A stretch of 64,000 bases of DNA, from positions 372,001-436,000 of the forward strand of contig NZ_BAZR01000002.1 of NCBI RefSeq assembly GCF_001315105.1, given 5' to 3'. The stretch comes from Paenibacillus sp. JCM 10914. GTDB lineage: Bacteria > Bacillota > Bacilli > Paenibacillales > Paenibacillaceae. The notes beneath the pieces were generated by a model. That model searched no databases, was not told where the DNA came from, and saw nothing but the letters and a program-made list of their open reading frames with translations. Shown here one piece after another: positions 47,015-56,166 of this stretch (its first letter is position 1; every line of letters begins with the position of its first letter). The position numbers and the translations under genes are program-made.

Positions 47015-48184
47015 ATGACGACAAAGCTATATTACGAATCCGCTTATATCCGAGAGTGGGAGACTCGAATCACGCACAAGCTGGAACGGGAGGACGGAAC
47101 TTATCTGGTCTTGGAGGAGACCGCCTTTTATCCACATGGTGGTGGGCAGCCTTGTGACCTGGGGTGGATCGATAAAATTCCGGTACTTGATGTCGTTCAG
47201 GAGGAGGGAGTCATTCTACATAAAGTCGAGCGTATTCCTGAGAAGGAATCGGTTGGCTGCCGTCTGGATTGGGACCGAAGGTTCGACCATATGCAGCATC
47301 ACAGCGGCCAGCATCTGCTCTCGGCTATGTGTCTGGAGGTATGTCAGGCCGAGACGCTCAGCTTCCACCTGGGTCAGGATTACGCCACCATTGATATCGC
47401 GCGATCTGGCCTGTCTCAAGTCGAGATGAAGATGCTGGAGTTGGAGATTCAAGGTCAGATCTACCTGAATCGAAAGGTAACGAATTATCGGGTGAGCCAA
47501 GAGCAAGCTGCCGCCCTGCCGCTGGTCAAACAGCCGAAGGTAACCGACGATATCCGGATCGTTGAGATCGAAGGAATTGAATATAACGCTTGCGGTGGCA
47601 CACATGTCATGGCAACGGGTGAGATCGGAATGGTCAAACTGCTGAGAGCGGAGAAACAGAAGGGGCACGTGCGCCTCTTTTTTAAGTGCGGATATCGGGC
47701 ATTAACAGAGTTTAATATCGGAACGGAGATTCTCGGCAGTCTGTCGGTTAGATTCAATACGTCTAAGGAAGAGATTCTGGACCGGATTGAGAAGTGGGAT
47801 CAGGAACAGAAGCAGCTTCAGGCTGAATTGAATGCGGTGAAGGCCGAAAATGATGCTTATTTGGCTGAGAAGCTATTGGCCGAACGTGAAGGCAGTCTGA
47901 TCAAGTATGCATTTGCGGACAAGCCGCTGAAGGATATGCAGAACTTGGCGGCGAAGCTCAGCGAACAAGCTGATGTCATTGTGCTCTTTGTGTCCAACGC
48001 GGATCATAAGGTGGTCCTCGCCCAAGGCGAAGAGAGCGGGCTTGCGTGCGGTGCTTTTTTCAAGCAACATTTGGCCGAGTACCGTGGTAAAGGCGGGGGT
48101 AGCGATAAGTTGGCACAGGCCGGATTCTCTACTTCGGAAGATGCGATGGCATTTTACCATTATACGGCGCAATCAATAAATTAG
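47015..48184 (+). CDS. Alanyl-tRNA editing protein (AlaX-L type)
   Basis: 389 aa trans-editing hydrolase that removes Ser or Gly wrongly attached to tRNA-Ala. The zinc site is HHSGQHLLS and CGGTHV; FYPHGGGQPCDLG precedes. A coiled coil (EEILDRIEKWDQEQKQLQAEL) leads to a C-terminal DHHA1 domain ending GKGGGSDKLAQAG, so this is the long AlaX form. GAGGA sets ATG 47015 as start over 47009. Confidence 0.9.
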   Translation: MTTKLYYESAYIREWETRITHKLEREDGTYLVLEETAFYPHGGGQPCDLGWIDKIPVLDVVQEEGVILHKVERIPEKESVGCRLDWDRRFDHMQHHSGQHLLSAMCLEVCQAETLSFHLGQDYATIDIARSGLSQVEMKMLELEIQGQIYLNRKVTNYRVSQEQAAALPLVKQPKVTDDIRIVEIEGIEYNACGGTHVMATGEIGMVKLLRAEKQKGHVRLFFKCGYRALTEFNIGTEILGSLSVRFNTSKEEILDRIEKWDQEQKQLQAELNAVKAENDAYLAEKLLAEREGSLIKYAFADKPLKDMQNLAAKLSEQADVIVLFVSNADHKVVLAQGEESGLACGAFFKQHLAEYRGKGGGSDKLAQAGFSTSEDAMAFYHYTAQSIN

Positions 48185-48243
48185 CCTGAAGAGAAGAAGT
48201 GAGGCTCTGTTGGGTCCTATGAGTATCATTGGGAGGTGTGAAA

Positions 48244-48666
48244 ATGAGATCAATATTCGGCATATCTTTATTGTTCGTCTGCATCTTGATGATAGGCTGC
48301 GCTGCGTTAACCCAAGAGCCCCCATCGGCGGCAGGACAGACAGGTGATCAAAAGATACCTTTTCTCACAGGTTCCAATGAGTGGAATCATGCAGTCGCTG
48401 ACGCGCCGAGTCCGGACGATTTGGTTAAAGACCAGACTTATCATGAAGTTGAGCCGAATGCCGAGATGACGTTTGAGTTCAACGGGACGAATCCTAGACA
48501 GGTCAAGGTAGCATGGTGGGAGGGCCACGAGACTCATGACCTAACTCAGAAAGACGACGCCTTTGTCCTCCCGTCTGAGCCAGGAAAATATGTGTTGTTG
48601 ATGTGGGGGGAGTGGCCCAATAACGGGAGAGTTAGTTATGTAACGGCCATTGAGGTGAAGGAGTAG
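48244..48666 (+). CDS. Lipoprotein of unknown function
   Basis: 140 aa with a lipobox (LMIGC, Cys about 19). The exported domain (EVEPNAEMTFEFNGTNPRQV, FVLPSEPGKYVLLMWGEWPN) looks like a small Ig-like beta sandwich. GGGAGGTG precedes ATG 48244. Family not recognised. Confidence 0.65.
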   Translation: MRSIFGISLLFVCILMIGCAALTQEPPSAAGQTGDQKIPFLTGSNEWNHAVADAPSPDDLVKDQTYHEVEPNAEMTFEFNGTNPRQVKVAWWEGHETHDLTQKDDAFVLPSEPGKYVLLMWGEWPNNGRVSYVTAIEVKE

Positions 48667-48701
48667 GCAGATCTTACCTAGATACGATAACCATGCTGCC
48701 T

Positions 48702-49048
48702 TCACTTCTGTTTCACCAACACAATCCCAACCCCAATAACCCCAAGACCCACCCACGTTTTCCAAGAGGTACCTCCTTCATAAACCAATACCCCATCCCG
48801 ACGGAGATCAGAACCTCCATGCACTTGGCAATGATTAGAATGAAGCTTAGTTGATGAAACACTTTGGCACCGAACTTCACGCCGTACCCGATGCTGAGAT
48901 TGGCCACGAAAAAAAGCGGCAGCATCCAGAACTGAAATTTGAGCGTAGTCCAGAAGTGAGGATCGATGTGTTTGCTCTGGTACGCGAAAATGATGTTGAT
49001 GCACAGCAAGCCGGCGAACAAGAGGCCAAAGCTGACTAGATATAGCAC
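48702..49048 (-). pseudogene. SMR/EamA-like small membrane protein, frameshifted
   Basis: About 115 aa when repaired, with four hydrophobic helices as in the small multidrug resistance fold (LVSFGLLFAGLLCINIIFAY, FWMLPLFFVANLSIGYGV, SFILIIAKCMEVLISVGMGY). A missing A near 48757 (four for five) separates the last helix, WVGLGVIGVGIVLV. An MntR-like box lies about 35-50 bp upstream of the start. It may be a small metal- or drug-exporting protein; function not shown. Confidence 0.65.
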
Positions 49049-49082
49049 GTCATTCTCCCTTTCGGTGAAATGTTAGCTATAC

Positions 49083-49100
49083 TATTTCCCTAGGCCAACA
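49083..49100 (-). promoter_or_regulatory. MntR-like box upstream of the SMR-like gene
   Basis: TATTTCCCTAGGCCAACA; on the minus strand TTGGCCTAGGGAAATA, which matches the pair at 54143-54203 in front of the ABC permease gene. A further TATTTCCCTAGGC stands at 49178-49190. Confidence 0.5.
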
Positions 49101-49127
49101 TTTTTATCCGAGGGCATGATATGATTG

Positions 49128-49176
49128 AAAAATGTCGCACAGATCCGGCTCCCCGAGCCTTTCTGTGCGACATTTT
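49128..49176 (-). terminator. Terminator of the FlxA-like gene
   Basis: AAAATGTCGCACAGA pairs with TCTGTGCGACATTTT; on the minus strand TTTTTCAATC follows. It lies 90 bp beyond the FlxA-like stop. Confidence 0.8.
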
Positions 49177-49266
49177 CTATTTCCCTAGGCCCGCTTGTGT
49201 TCAATGAGTCGCTTAACAATCGTTTAAAAAACACTTATGTATATTTTGAATCATAGCTCTCTTGTT

Positions 49267-50085
49267 CTATACGCGAATGTCAATACTAATATTCTGCTGT
49301 GCTTGAAAGTTAGTATTCTTGTTCTTGTCAGCATCTTGATGCTGCCTAAGTGTATCCGTAGCGTTTACAGATTGATTAGATACGGACACATCTTCCTGAT
49401 CATCAACCTCTCCGGTGACAACTTTCTGGTTATCATTCTGAATACCCTCTTTAGTGGCTTCGATCTTTTCACTTATTTTACGATCCAATTCCGTAATTCT
49501 CTTTTCTATGTCTAGTGCTTCTTCAGTTTTCGATTTATTAACTGTCAATTCTAGATTCTTTCTCATTTCCGATTTGCCTGGGTCCCCGGGTTCGTTCTCA
49601 CCTCCAAGAAGTTCTCTTCCCTTTCTTACTTCATGCCTAAGAGTGTCAGCTTCCACTTTCAGTGATCTACGCACGCTTGCCATTTTGGTCAATTGGTCAT
49701 GTAGATTGCTAGCTTGTAAAAGCTTTTCCATTGATACGCCTGATACATCTTGCTTACCTGCATCCATTTCGATTTTTTTACTTGAATCTTTTTTTTGAGA
49801 AGAAGCACTGTTGTCATTTTTACTGTCCTCAGTCTTCTCCATTCTTTTCTGCATAATTTGAGATTCAAGTAACTGCATATCCATGGTTAACAGTTTAATT
49901 CTTTCATCTTTTTGTTTAGAGTCCAGCTTTTCGTCTGATCTAACACTAGCGATTTTTTCATTAATAATTCCTTATTGATTGATTAGCTGCTCGATCTCCC
50001 GGTCAATGGGTGACATCATATTTGTTCTAGACTTTACTGGCGTAGTAGACTGTGATTTGCTCGAGATGTTTGAAATTAGAGGCAT
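49267..50085 (-). pseudogene. FlxA-like coiled-coil protein with in-frame stop
   Basis: From ATG 50085 (AAGGGAAG upstream) MPLISNISSKSQSTTP runs to IDREIEQLINQ, then a TAA at 49974-49972. The same frame continues without a start problem (IASVRSDEKLDSKQKDERI, MDMQLLESQIMQKRMEK) for 230 codons: heptad-rich, Lys/Glu-rich coiled coil with a polar C-terminus (NFQAQQNISIDIRV). Layout and opening resemble the FlxA family. The downstream part may still be made from ATG 49884. Nonsense mutation or base-call error. Confidence 0.55.
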
Positions 50086-50241
50086 TTAAACACTTCCCTT
50101 AAATGAAATGGTAAATATTTCTTTGCGATTATTATCGGATGTTCACAACAGAAATATTAATATAAAGTTCAAAATTGAAGGAAAGGCATCTCGGGTTCTT
50201 TCCCAGAGTAATAAGGGCTAATACTGATATTAGTATTGATA

Positions 50242-50264
50242 GAAGAGGGCAATGGCCCTCTTCC
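50242..50264. terminator. Hairpin between FlxA-like and ferrochelatase-like genes
   Basis: GAAGAGGGC-AATG-GCCCTCTTCC; a short T run follows on the plus strand (CTTTT). It probably ends the minus-strand uptake operon. Confidence 0.55.
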
Positions 50265-50277
50265 TTTTAGATGATTG

Positions 50278-51201
50278 TCATTTGTCGGGTGAGTCCATGT
50301 ATCCATAAATAAGCTCAGATAGTGCTTCAACATAGTCAGCTGCATCGTTCAGGAATTCTGTCGCCACAAATTCCAGTCCGCAGTCTGCAGCCTTTTGACT
50401 GCTGTGGACTCGACAATCGTAGACGGCTTCCACATTTTCCGTCAGGGATAACAAATCACAAAGGACAACCGCTTTTCCCGACTTGTTGGAGACATCCTCA
50501 ATGACGTCAAGCACATCGGGTTCCAACCATTTCTGAGTGGACGGTCCCGCACTGCGATAGGCCAACTGATAGCGATTCCAGCCCGCATCTGCAGCAACGG
50601 CGGCAGCCATATCACGAAAAGAAGCGATAAACTCGGCATTGGACGCAGGTGATCCAGGCTGGCTGTGCGCAGTGAAAAGCACGGTGGCTTGCTGGCGAGT
50701 TTCAGCGGACAACCATTGGAGAGCTGCTTGAAGACGCAGGCTAATGGATTGGACAACGCCGGGGAAGAGATGCCAATGATTGATTTCCACAACTGGAATA
50801 TCCGCTCCAATCGCAGCGAGTGTCTTACGCACGCGATGGTGATAGGCTTTTGTTCCGCTCCTGGAATAGAGTGGCGATGTAGGAAAGGTGAACAATTGGG
50901 TGAACCCAGCCGATGCGATTTGCTCAACGGTCTCCTCTATAAATGGGGAGGTATGTTTCGACGCTTGATATATCTGAACATCCTCTCCTGTATATTGACG
51001 TAGTCTCCGCTGTAAAGCGATCGCCATTCGGGAAGTAACCGATCCCAACGGGTCGGCTGTTCCCATGGAGCGAAATCGCAGCAGGGCTTCTTCCATCTTG
51101 CCCGGGGGCGGCGTTTGACCATGGAACAAGTGCGTGTAAAAGGCAGGCACTTCATCGATAGACTTTAGCGAAGCATAGGTGAGTAACAATACAGCTTTCA
51201 T
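50278..51201 (-). CDS. Ferrochelatase-family protein (HemH/CpfC paralog)
   Basis: 307 aa, aligned in order with B. subtilis ferrochelatase: LLTYASLKSIDEVPAFYTHLF, ASKHTSPFIEETVEQI, TAHSQPGS (the metal-site His) and LTENVEAVYDCR (the catalytic Glu). Closeness to the canonical enzyme is low, and it is the last gene of a FecCD-type uptake operon. It could insert metal into, or remove it from, an imported porphyrin, or merely bind it. The start ATG 51201 follows GAGGAAC. Confidence 0.8.
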   Translation of the reverse strand: MKAVLLLTYASLKSIDEVPAFYTHLFHGQTPPPGKMEEALLRFRSMGTADPLGSVTSRMAIALQRRLRQYTGEDVQIYQASKHTSPFIEETVEQIASAGFTQLFTFPTSPLYSRSGTKAYHHRVRKTLAAIGADIPVVEINHWHLFPGVVQSISLRLQAALQWLSAETRQQATVLFTAHSQPGSPASNAEFIASFRDMAAAVAADAGWNRYQLAYRSAGPSTQKWLEPDVLDVIEDVSNKSGKAVVLCDLLSLTENVEAVYDCRVHSSQKAADCGLEFVATEFLNDAADYVEALSELIYGYMDSPDK

Positions 51202-51238
51202 GAGATGTTCCTCCTAGTGACTGATTCGTTTCATTTAG

Positions 51239-52258
51239 TCAAAATTGACCAGGATGGAGCCAGCGGGCAAGTTCCTCCAGCGTATCGATCGTATAGCGAT
51301 TCGGATTCAGCAGCTTACGTGCCGGCATGTGCAGGACGCGCTCGTTTTGAACGGCTTGGAGGGTAGACCACCCTGGTGTTTGCACAATCTCATCTATGTC
51401 GTCCGTAATCCCTTCCTGCCATTCGATGAGCAAGATGTTGTCCGGATCGGCCTTGATCACTTGTTCGATGGTAGCTTTGGTTGCACGGGTTAGACCGAGA
51501 TTGTCTGCCGCATGTTCGGCTCCTGCACGGCGAACCAGATCGTATGAGATGTTGGAGGAACCAAGCAAATATGGGCCTGTTCCAGGGCCAAGTGGCGAGA
51601 CAACGAGAACGTTTGGTTTATCTACCCCATGAAGCGTCGAATTTATTTTCGAAAGCCGATCTTTCATATCTTCAACGATGGAAGTAGCCTTTTCTTCTTC
51701 TCCAATGGCGGTACCGATGGTGAGGATATTGTTCATGATCGCATCTAGCGTACTCCACGATTCTAAAGTAATGATGGGAACACCGGATTGCTCAAGAATT
51801 TCAGTCGCCTCTTTTTCTTTGTCATGCAGCTTCGTCATGATTAACAAGTCGGCCTCGTAAGATAGTATTTGTTCGGGATCCAGCGAAGTGGCACCAGCAA
51901 TTTTATGCTGCACCTGCTGCCCTTCTTCGGTACGAAATGCTAAGGAATGATTCTCGATGCTCTTCGGAACAACTACAACGCGCTCGGGATTTGTCAATTC
52001 CAATACCACTTCGGCTGCATCAAGGGATAGGGCTGCAATCCGTTCGGGTCTAGCGGGGATCGTGATGGAAGTTCCATTAACATTCAGATTTAGCGGGTAT
52101 GTATCCAGTGTATCTTGAACTGAAGCAGGATTTGCTCTTGTCGGTTCGGCTTCAGAATGGGTTATGGGACTGGTTCCCGCTCCACAACCGATGATGATGG
52201 TTAATAGTATCAAAACCAGACACATATGCAGCTGACTTCGTTTGGTGGTATTCATCAT
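51239..52258 (-). CDS. ABC transporter substrate-binding lipoprotein (iron/heme/B12 type)
   Basis: 339 aa periplasmic-binding-fold lipoprotein: lipobox LTIIIGC, then the two-lobed domain (IPARPERIAALSLDAAEVVLEL, DPEQILSYEADLLIM, TPGWSTLQAVQNERVLHMP). Family of FecB/BtuF/HmuT binding proteins. It overlaps the ATPase gene by 4 nt. The ferrochelatase paralog next to it points to heme or another porphyrin; siderophore or B12 are alternatives. Confidence 0.85.
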   Translation of the reverse strand: MMNTTKRSQLHMCLVLILLTIIIGCGAGTSPITHSEAEPTRANPASVQDTLDTYPLNLNVNGTSITIPARPERIAALSLDAAEVVLELTNPERVVVVPKSIENHSLAFRTEEGQQVQHKIAGATSLDPEQILSYEADLLIMTKLHDKEKEATEILEQSGVPIITLESWSTLDAIMNNILTIGTAIGEEEKATSIVEDMKDRLSKINSTLHGVDKPNVLVVSPLGPGTGPYLLGSSNISYDLVRRAGAEHAADNLGLTRATKATIEQVIKADPDNILLIEWQEGITDDIDEIVQTPGWSTLQAVQNERVLHMPARKLLNPNRYTIDTLEELARWLHPGQF

Positions 52259-53051
52259 TTCTCTCCTCCATTATGTGATAGTTTCGATGCCGTAATGGCG
52301 AGCGAGCCGGTATACGGGTCTGGATAGATATGGGCTTCTACTTCGTAGGCAGCACGGATTGTAGAAACGGTGAGGATCTCTGCCGGTGTACCAGCGCCAA
52401 TCACTTTGCCTTCGTTAAGCAGGATCAGTCGATCGCAGAAGCGGGCTGCCAGATTAAGATCATGCAAAGCGGCCACAACCGCCAATTCTTGATCCGCCAT
52501 CTGGCGCATTAATTCCAGTACATGCAACTGATAACGGACATCCAGTGCTGAGATTGGTTCATCAAGCAGCAACAGTTCGGCTCCTGGGCGAGCGCTTTGG
52601 CAATAAGCACTAATTGTCGCTGCCCCCCGGATAGCTGCGTTGCGGGGCGATCGGCTAGATGAAGCGTGCCGGTCTGCTCCATTGCCAGTTTTGCCATTTC
52701 ACGATCGTATGAAGCCTCTGAATATGAACGGGACAAGTGGGGATATCTGCCCATGAGCACGATCTCGCGCACGGAAAAATCATAATCAATGGCTGTGTTC
52801 TGCGGGACATAACTTATAAGTTTAGCGAGTTCCTTTCGTTTGTAGCTTTGAATTGCTTTTCCTGCGACGGATATCGTTCCTGACGATGGAGAGATCAAAC
52901 CAGAAAGCGTCCGGAGCAGGGTGGACTTGCCGCTGCCGTTAGGTCCGATCAGACCAACACACTCCCCTCTCTTAATAAACAACGAGATGTTGTGCAGGAT
53001 CGGCTGGCCATCCATTTTGCAGGCGATGTTGTCTCCAACGAGCATGTTCAT
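52255..53051 (-). pseudogene. ABC transporter ATP-binding protein (FecE/HmuV type), frameshifted
   Basis: About 265 aa when repaired. Walker A GPNGSGKST, signature LSGGQRQ, then a missing base near 52582 (AQE-AELLLLDEP restored), D-loop SALD and H-loop AALHDLNLAARF. All catalytic motifs are present once corrected. It overlaps the permease by 4 nt and the binding protein by 4 nt. Confidence 0.85.
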
Positions 53052-54112
53052 TCAGCATGACCCCCTCGGCGTGATTGGATGATGAGCGCAATGAACACTG
53101 GCGCTCCGATAAAAGCGCAAACGACCCCGACCTGCAAAGTTACCGGTTGAAGAACCATTCTTGAGATGACGTCCGCCAAGACAAGGAAGATAGCCCCTCC
53201 AAGTGCACTTGCCGGGAGAAGGAGCCGATGATCTGGACCTGCGAGCAGCCGGATCATGTGTGGGACGACTAGTCCGACGAAACCGATGATGCCACTGACA
53301 GCAACGGCCGCACCTGTCAACAATGACGAGAGAATAAGCAGAAAATGACGAATGGATCGAATGTTAATACCAGTGCTCGCGGCCTGTTCGTCGCCAAGCA
53401 GCATCATATTCAATTGACGGCTGAACGCAAGCATAACGAGGCACCCAATCACGATAGGAGCGCTGATTAACTGCAGATGCTCCCAAGTTCGGGCTTCTAA
53501 TCCGCCCTGTAGCCAAAAGATTATGCTTCGCAGCTCCTGATCGTTGCTGGAACTGGCGACTATTACACTGATCATGGCGGATAGAAGCGCATTGATCCCA
53601 ATGCCAAGTAAGAGTAGGGTTGCGATGGAGCGGCTGCGGCTGCTTTTCCAGACGGCCAGAATAACAAGAACCGCAATAACAGCCCCAATAAAAGCCGACA
53701 AGGGTAATACCCATCGCCCAAACTGGCTCCAGCCGAAGAACAAGGCGCACACAGCCCCGACCGCAGCACCGCTAGAGACGCCAACATATCCCGGTTCAAC
53801 CAACGGATTTCGAAACACTCCTTGCATGACGGCACCCGAGATACCTAGCGCCAAACCAACCAAGGCCCCAACAAGTACGCGCGGCAGTCGAACTTGAGAT
53901 ACGACTAGCCATTCCCGCTCCGAGTAGGCGATAGGAATATACATACCCAGCTTTTCGAACAAGATTGCTGTTGTTCGACTAAACGGAATGGGTACCGGCC
54001 CTACCGAGCAAGCGATGATGATCGCTGCTATTAGTAAAAAGCATAAACTCAGCAAAGCGATAAGTGACTTACTACGTCGAGTAGAAACTAGAACAAGTTC
54101 TGATAGCTTCAT
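53048..54112 (-). CDS. FecCD-family ABC permease (iron/heme/B12 type)
   Basis: 354 aa with about ten helices and typical FecCD/BtuC blocks: LPRVLVGALVGLALGISGAVMQ, NPLVEPGYVGVSSGAA, LLLGIGINALL and the ATPase contact GFVGLVVPHM-IRLL. One permease gene means a homodimer. First gene of the uptake operon; a double MntR-like box lies 30-90 bp upstream. The start ATG 54112 follows GAAAGGAAC. Confidence 0.9.
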   Translation of the reverse strand: MKLSELVLVSTRRSKSLIALLSLCFLLIAAIIIACSVGPVPIPFSRTTAILFEKLGMYIPIAYSEREWLVVSQVRLPRVLVGALVGLALGISGAVMQGVFRNPLVEPGYVGVSSGAAVGAVCALFFGWSQFGRWVLPLSAFIGAVIAVLVILAVWKSSRSRSIATLLLLGIGINALLSAMISVIVASSSNDQELRSIIFWLQGGLEARTWEHLQLISAPIVIGCLVMLAFSRQLNMMLLGDEQAASTGINIRSIRHFLLILSSLLTGAAVAVSGIIGFVGLVVPHMIRLLAGPDHRLLLPASALGGAIFLVLADVISRMVLQPVTLQVGVVCAFIGAPVFIALIIQSRRGGHAE

Positions 54113-54142
54113 GAGGTGTTCCTTTCGTAAGTAGTAGAAGAT

Positions 54143-54203
54143 TATTTTGTCCTAGGGAAATAAAATTACCTATGTATAAATAATTTTCCCTAAGGCAAAA
54201 TTA
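54143..54203 (-). promoter_or_regulatory. Double MntR/DtxR-like operator
   Basis: On the minus strand TTTTGCCTTAGGGAAAATTA and, inverted, TTTCCCTAGGACAAAAT flank a TTTATACATA. Each half is close to the B. subtilis MntR box (TTTTGCCTTAAGGAAA as I remember it). This would give metal-dependent repression of the uptake operon. Confidence 0.6.
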
Positions 54204-54323
54204 TTTCCTGGTTATTCTACAACACAATAATAAAATCACGCAAGAGTTTTTTTGCATCTAAAAGTTCGAAATTTTGGATTCCGGCCGGCGCTGAAGTTTT
54301 GGGATTGTCCGCATATGTTATTA

Positions 54324-54372
54324 GAGGTAAAATATAACTATTGATCCCACCTGACGTAAAGGTGGGTTTTCA
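54324..54372 (+). other. Promoter-plus-terminator relic of a Hol_Tox unit
   Basis: AGGTAAAATATAACTA is the same as the sequence just before the Hol_Tox mRNA near 39185, and CCCACCT-GACGTAA-AGGTGGG with TTTT matches its terminator. The toxin frame between is gone. It may still make a very short RNA. Confidence 0.5.
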
Positions 54373-54391
54373 TTTATAGGGAGTGAATAGA

Positions 54392-54886
54392 ATGTACGAT
54401 CATAGACTTGCTGTAACAAGCGATTTTGATATTATAGCGACGTTTCCACAAGATGCGCGCGAGCTGTTTTTCATGTATCCGAAAGGAAAGTATCCGATCG
54501 ATCCTCAAGCTCTCGAAGAAGTCGCTACCGTGGGCTTGAACCCGACGGTCGTGACCCATAACAACCAAGTTGTCGGTTACGCCAACCTCTATGATGTGGG
54601 TCAGTACGAGTGCTGGCTCGGGAATGTAATTGTCTCGCCGGCTTATCGGGGCAAAGGTGCGGGTCGTTACTTGATTGAGACGATGCAGGTTTTCGCCAAG
54701 GAGGAGCTGCGTGTTCAGCGTTTTCGCTTGGTCTGTCACAACATCAATACAGCAGCGCTGCTGTTCTATACGAAGTTTGGCTTTACGCCCATTGGTTCCG
54801 TCATCATGCAGGATACGGAGGGACGAGAGATCGTAGGGATCAAGATGGAAATGGATTTGGAACATATATATAAGAAGGAGGCATAA
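54392..54886 (+). CDS. GNAT-family N-acetyltransferase
   Basis: 164 aa. VSPAYRGKGAGRYLIETM binds acetyl-CoA and NTAALLFYTKFGFTP completes the domain. GGGAGTG precedes ATG 54392. The following membrane protein starts 2 bp later, so both are co-transcribed. The substrate is unknown. Confidence 0.86.
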   Translation: MYDHRLAVTSDFDIIATFPQDARELFFMYPKGKYPIDPQALEEVATVGLNPTVVTHNNQVVGYANLYDVGQYECWLGNVIVSPAYRGKGAGRYLIETMQVFAKEELRVQRFRLVCHNINTAALLFYTKFGFTPIGSVIMQDTEGREIVGIKMEMDLEHIYKKEA

Positions 54887-54888
54887 AC

Positions 54889-55179
54889 ATGAAGGTGAAC
54901 AAAAGGTGGCTGGCGGAAGCGATTGTCGCAGCGCTCTTGGCTATTGTGCTGTTGATAGGCGGATCCATCGTCTCCGGCATGTATCTGACGACGCAGCATG
55001 TGCCGGACATCATGGAGAGTTATAGCAATAATGTTTATACGCTTCAATCTCAAGTTTCGTTTGGCGTCATTAGTCCTGGAAAGGGGACCACAACCTTACT
55101 TGGTGTGGGTGTATTTCTGTTCGTGGTAGGGGTGTATTACGTGGTCCGGGTGGGAGTGAATCGACGGGTACGGAAATGA
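54889..55179 (+). CDS. Small membrane protein
   Basis: 96 aa with an N-terminal helix (AIVAALLAIVLLIGGSIVSG) and a C-terminal helix (LLGVGVFLFVVGVYYVVRV), the middle outside. AAGGAGG precedes ATG 54889. Family not recognised. Confidence 0.65.
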   Translation: MKVNKRWLAEAIVAALLAIVLLIGGSIVSGMYLTTQHVPDIMESYSNNVYTLQSQVSFGVISPGKGTTTLLGVGVFLFVVGVYYVVRVGVNRRVRK

Positions 55180-55244
55180 AACGTCATTGATTGCGATAAG
55201 AGAGGAGCCATGATTGGCTTCAACAGGACCAGGAGGTATTCTCG

Positions 55245-55574
55245 ATGAAGAAGAGTCTCACTGCATTGCTAATCCTGCTCATGCTTGTCGGATGCCACGC
55301 TCCCGTAGAGGAAGGGCAAGGGTATGTACTTGAGGCAAACGAGTCGCGAGTGTTGGTCATTGATGAACTACACCCAGGTCAATCCTGGCAGGAAATTATG
55401 GAGGACTATCAGGGTTCAGCCATCTGGCTGACCACGAAGAAGAGTCGTCACTTGGAGCCCGGTCAAAAAATTCGTTACAAGATCAAGGGCGGCATCGAGC
55501 ATTCCTATCCGGCACACGCTTCGGCCAATGCTGTGAAAGTAATAGAGGAAGCACCAAAGTCTTCAAAATTATAG
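55245..55574 (+). CDS. DUF3221 (YobA-like) lipoprotein
   Basis: 109 aa. Lipobox LLMLVGC (Cys about 17), then GYVLEANESRVLVID, AIWLTTKKS, LEPGQKIRYKIKG and SYPAHASANAVKV, the run of motifs typical of DUF3221. AGGAGG precedes ATG 55245. Possibly an envelope-stress or binding protein; function unknown. Confidence 0.82.
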   Translation: MKKSLTALLILLMLVGCHAPVEEGQGYVLEANESRVLVIDELHPGQSWQEIMEDYQGSAIWLTTKKSRHLEPGQKIRYKIKGGIEHSYPAHASANAVKVIEEAPKSSKL

Positions 55575-55598
55575 GATGATAGAAAGCGGGGGATAGCC

Positions 55599-56090
55599 AT
55601 GTTTTACGTCAATGCCAGAGCCATCATCGAACGCGGCGATGGGGGAGCAGGGGAGATCATCATTCAAACCCGAAACAAACCGAATGAAGTGGCGCTGGAA
55701 TTGCCCGGTGGAAGACTCGAGCTATATGAATCTATATACGACGGACTGAAGCGCGAAGTTTTGGAGGAGACGGGATTAACCGTCATAGGTATCGAGGGGA
55801 GTGATAAACGAATCGATACCCGCGGTATTCAGCCGGATTTTGAGGTGGAATGCGTGGAGCCGTACTGCGTATATCAGACGATTAACGGTCCGATCGATTC
55901 GATCGGGATGTATTTTATTTGCACGGTCCAAGGTCAGCATCAGGAAACAGGGGACGAGACGAAGGACGTCAGATGGGCCAGCGTGGATGAGGTGTACCTT
56001 CGGATGATCGAGGATCCGCTTCAGTTCTCAAGCGTGGATCGAGCCGGACTCCGATACTATCTTCAGCATCGACACGGGAAATCTTTTTGA
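55599..56090 (+). CDS. NUDIX hydrolase
   Basis: 163 aa. The full Nudix box is present: GRLELYE, seven residues, then REVLEETGL. It hydrolyses a nucleoside diphosphate linked to another group; the substrate is unknown. GGGGG precedes ATG 55599. Full length. Confidence 0.9.
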   Translation: MFYVNARAIIERGDGGAGEIIIQTRNKPNEVALELPGGRLELYESIYDGLKREVLEETGLTVIGIEGSDKRIDTRGIQPDFEVECVEPYCVYQTINGPIDSIGMYFICTVQGQHQETGDETKDVRWASVDEVYLRMIEDPLQFSSVDRAGLRYYLQHRHGKSF

Positions 56091-56166
56091 AGTTATAGAG
56101 TACATACATCGGGAGACCGTATTTGCTTTAACGGAGGAAGAGTGGAATGCTCCAGTCGAAAGGGGT

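Noticed and set aside
49454..49798. Plus-strand frame of 114 codons
   Set aside because: Antisense to the FlxA-like coiled-coil gene; the Ser/Phe richness is the mirror of Lys/Glu codons.
50442..50927. 161-codon minus-strand frame in the ferrochelatase-like gene
   Set aside because: Overlaps the true frame on the same strand; composition is not protein-like.
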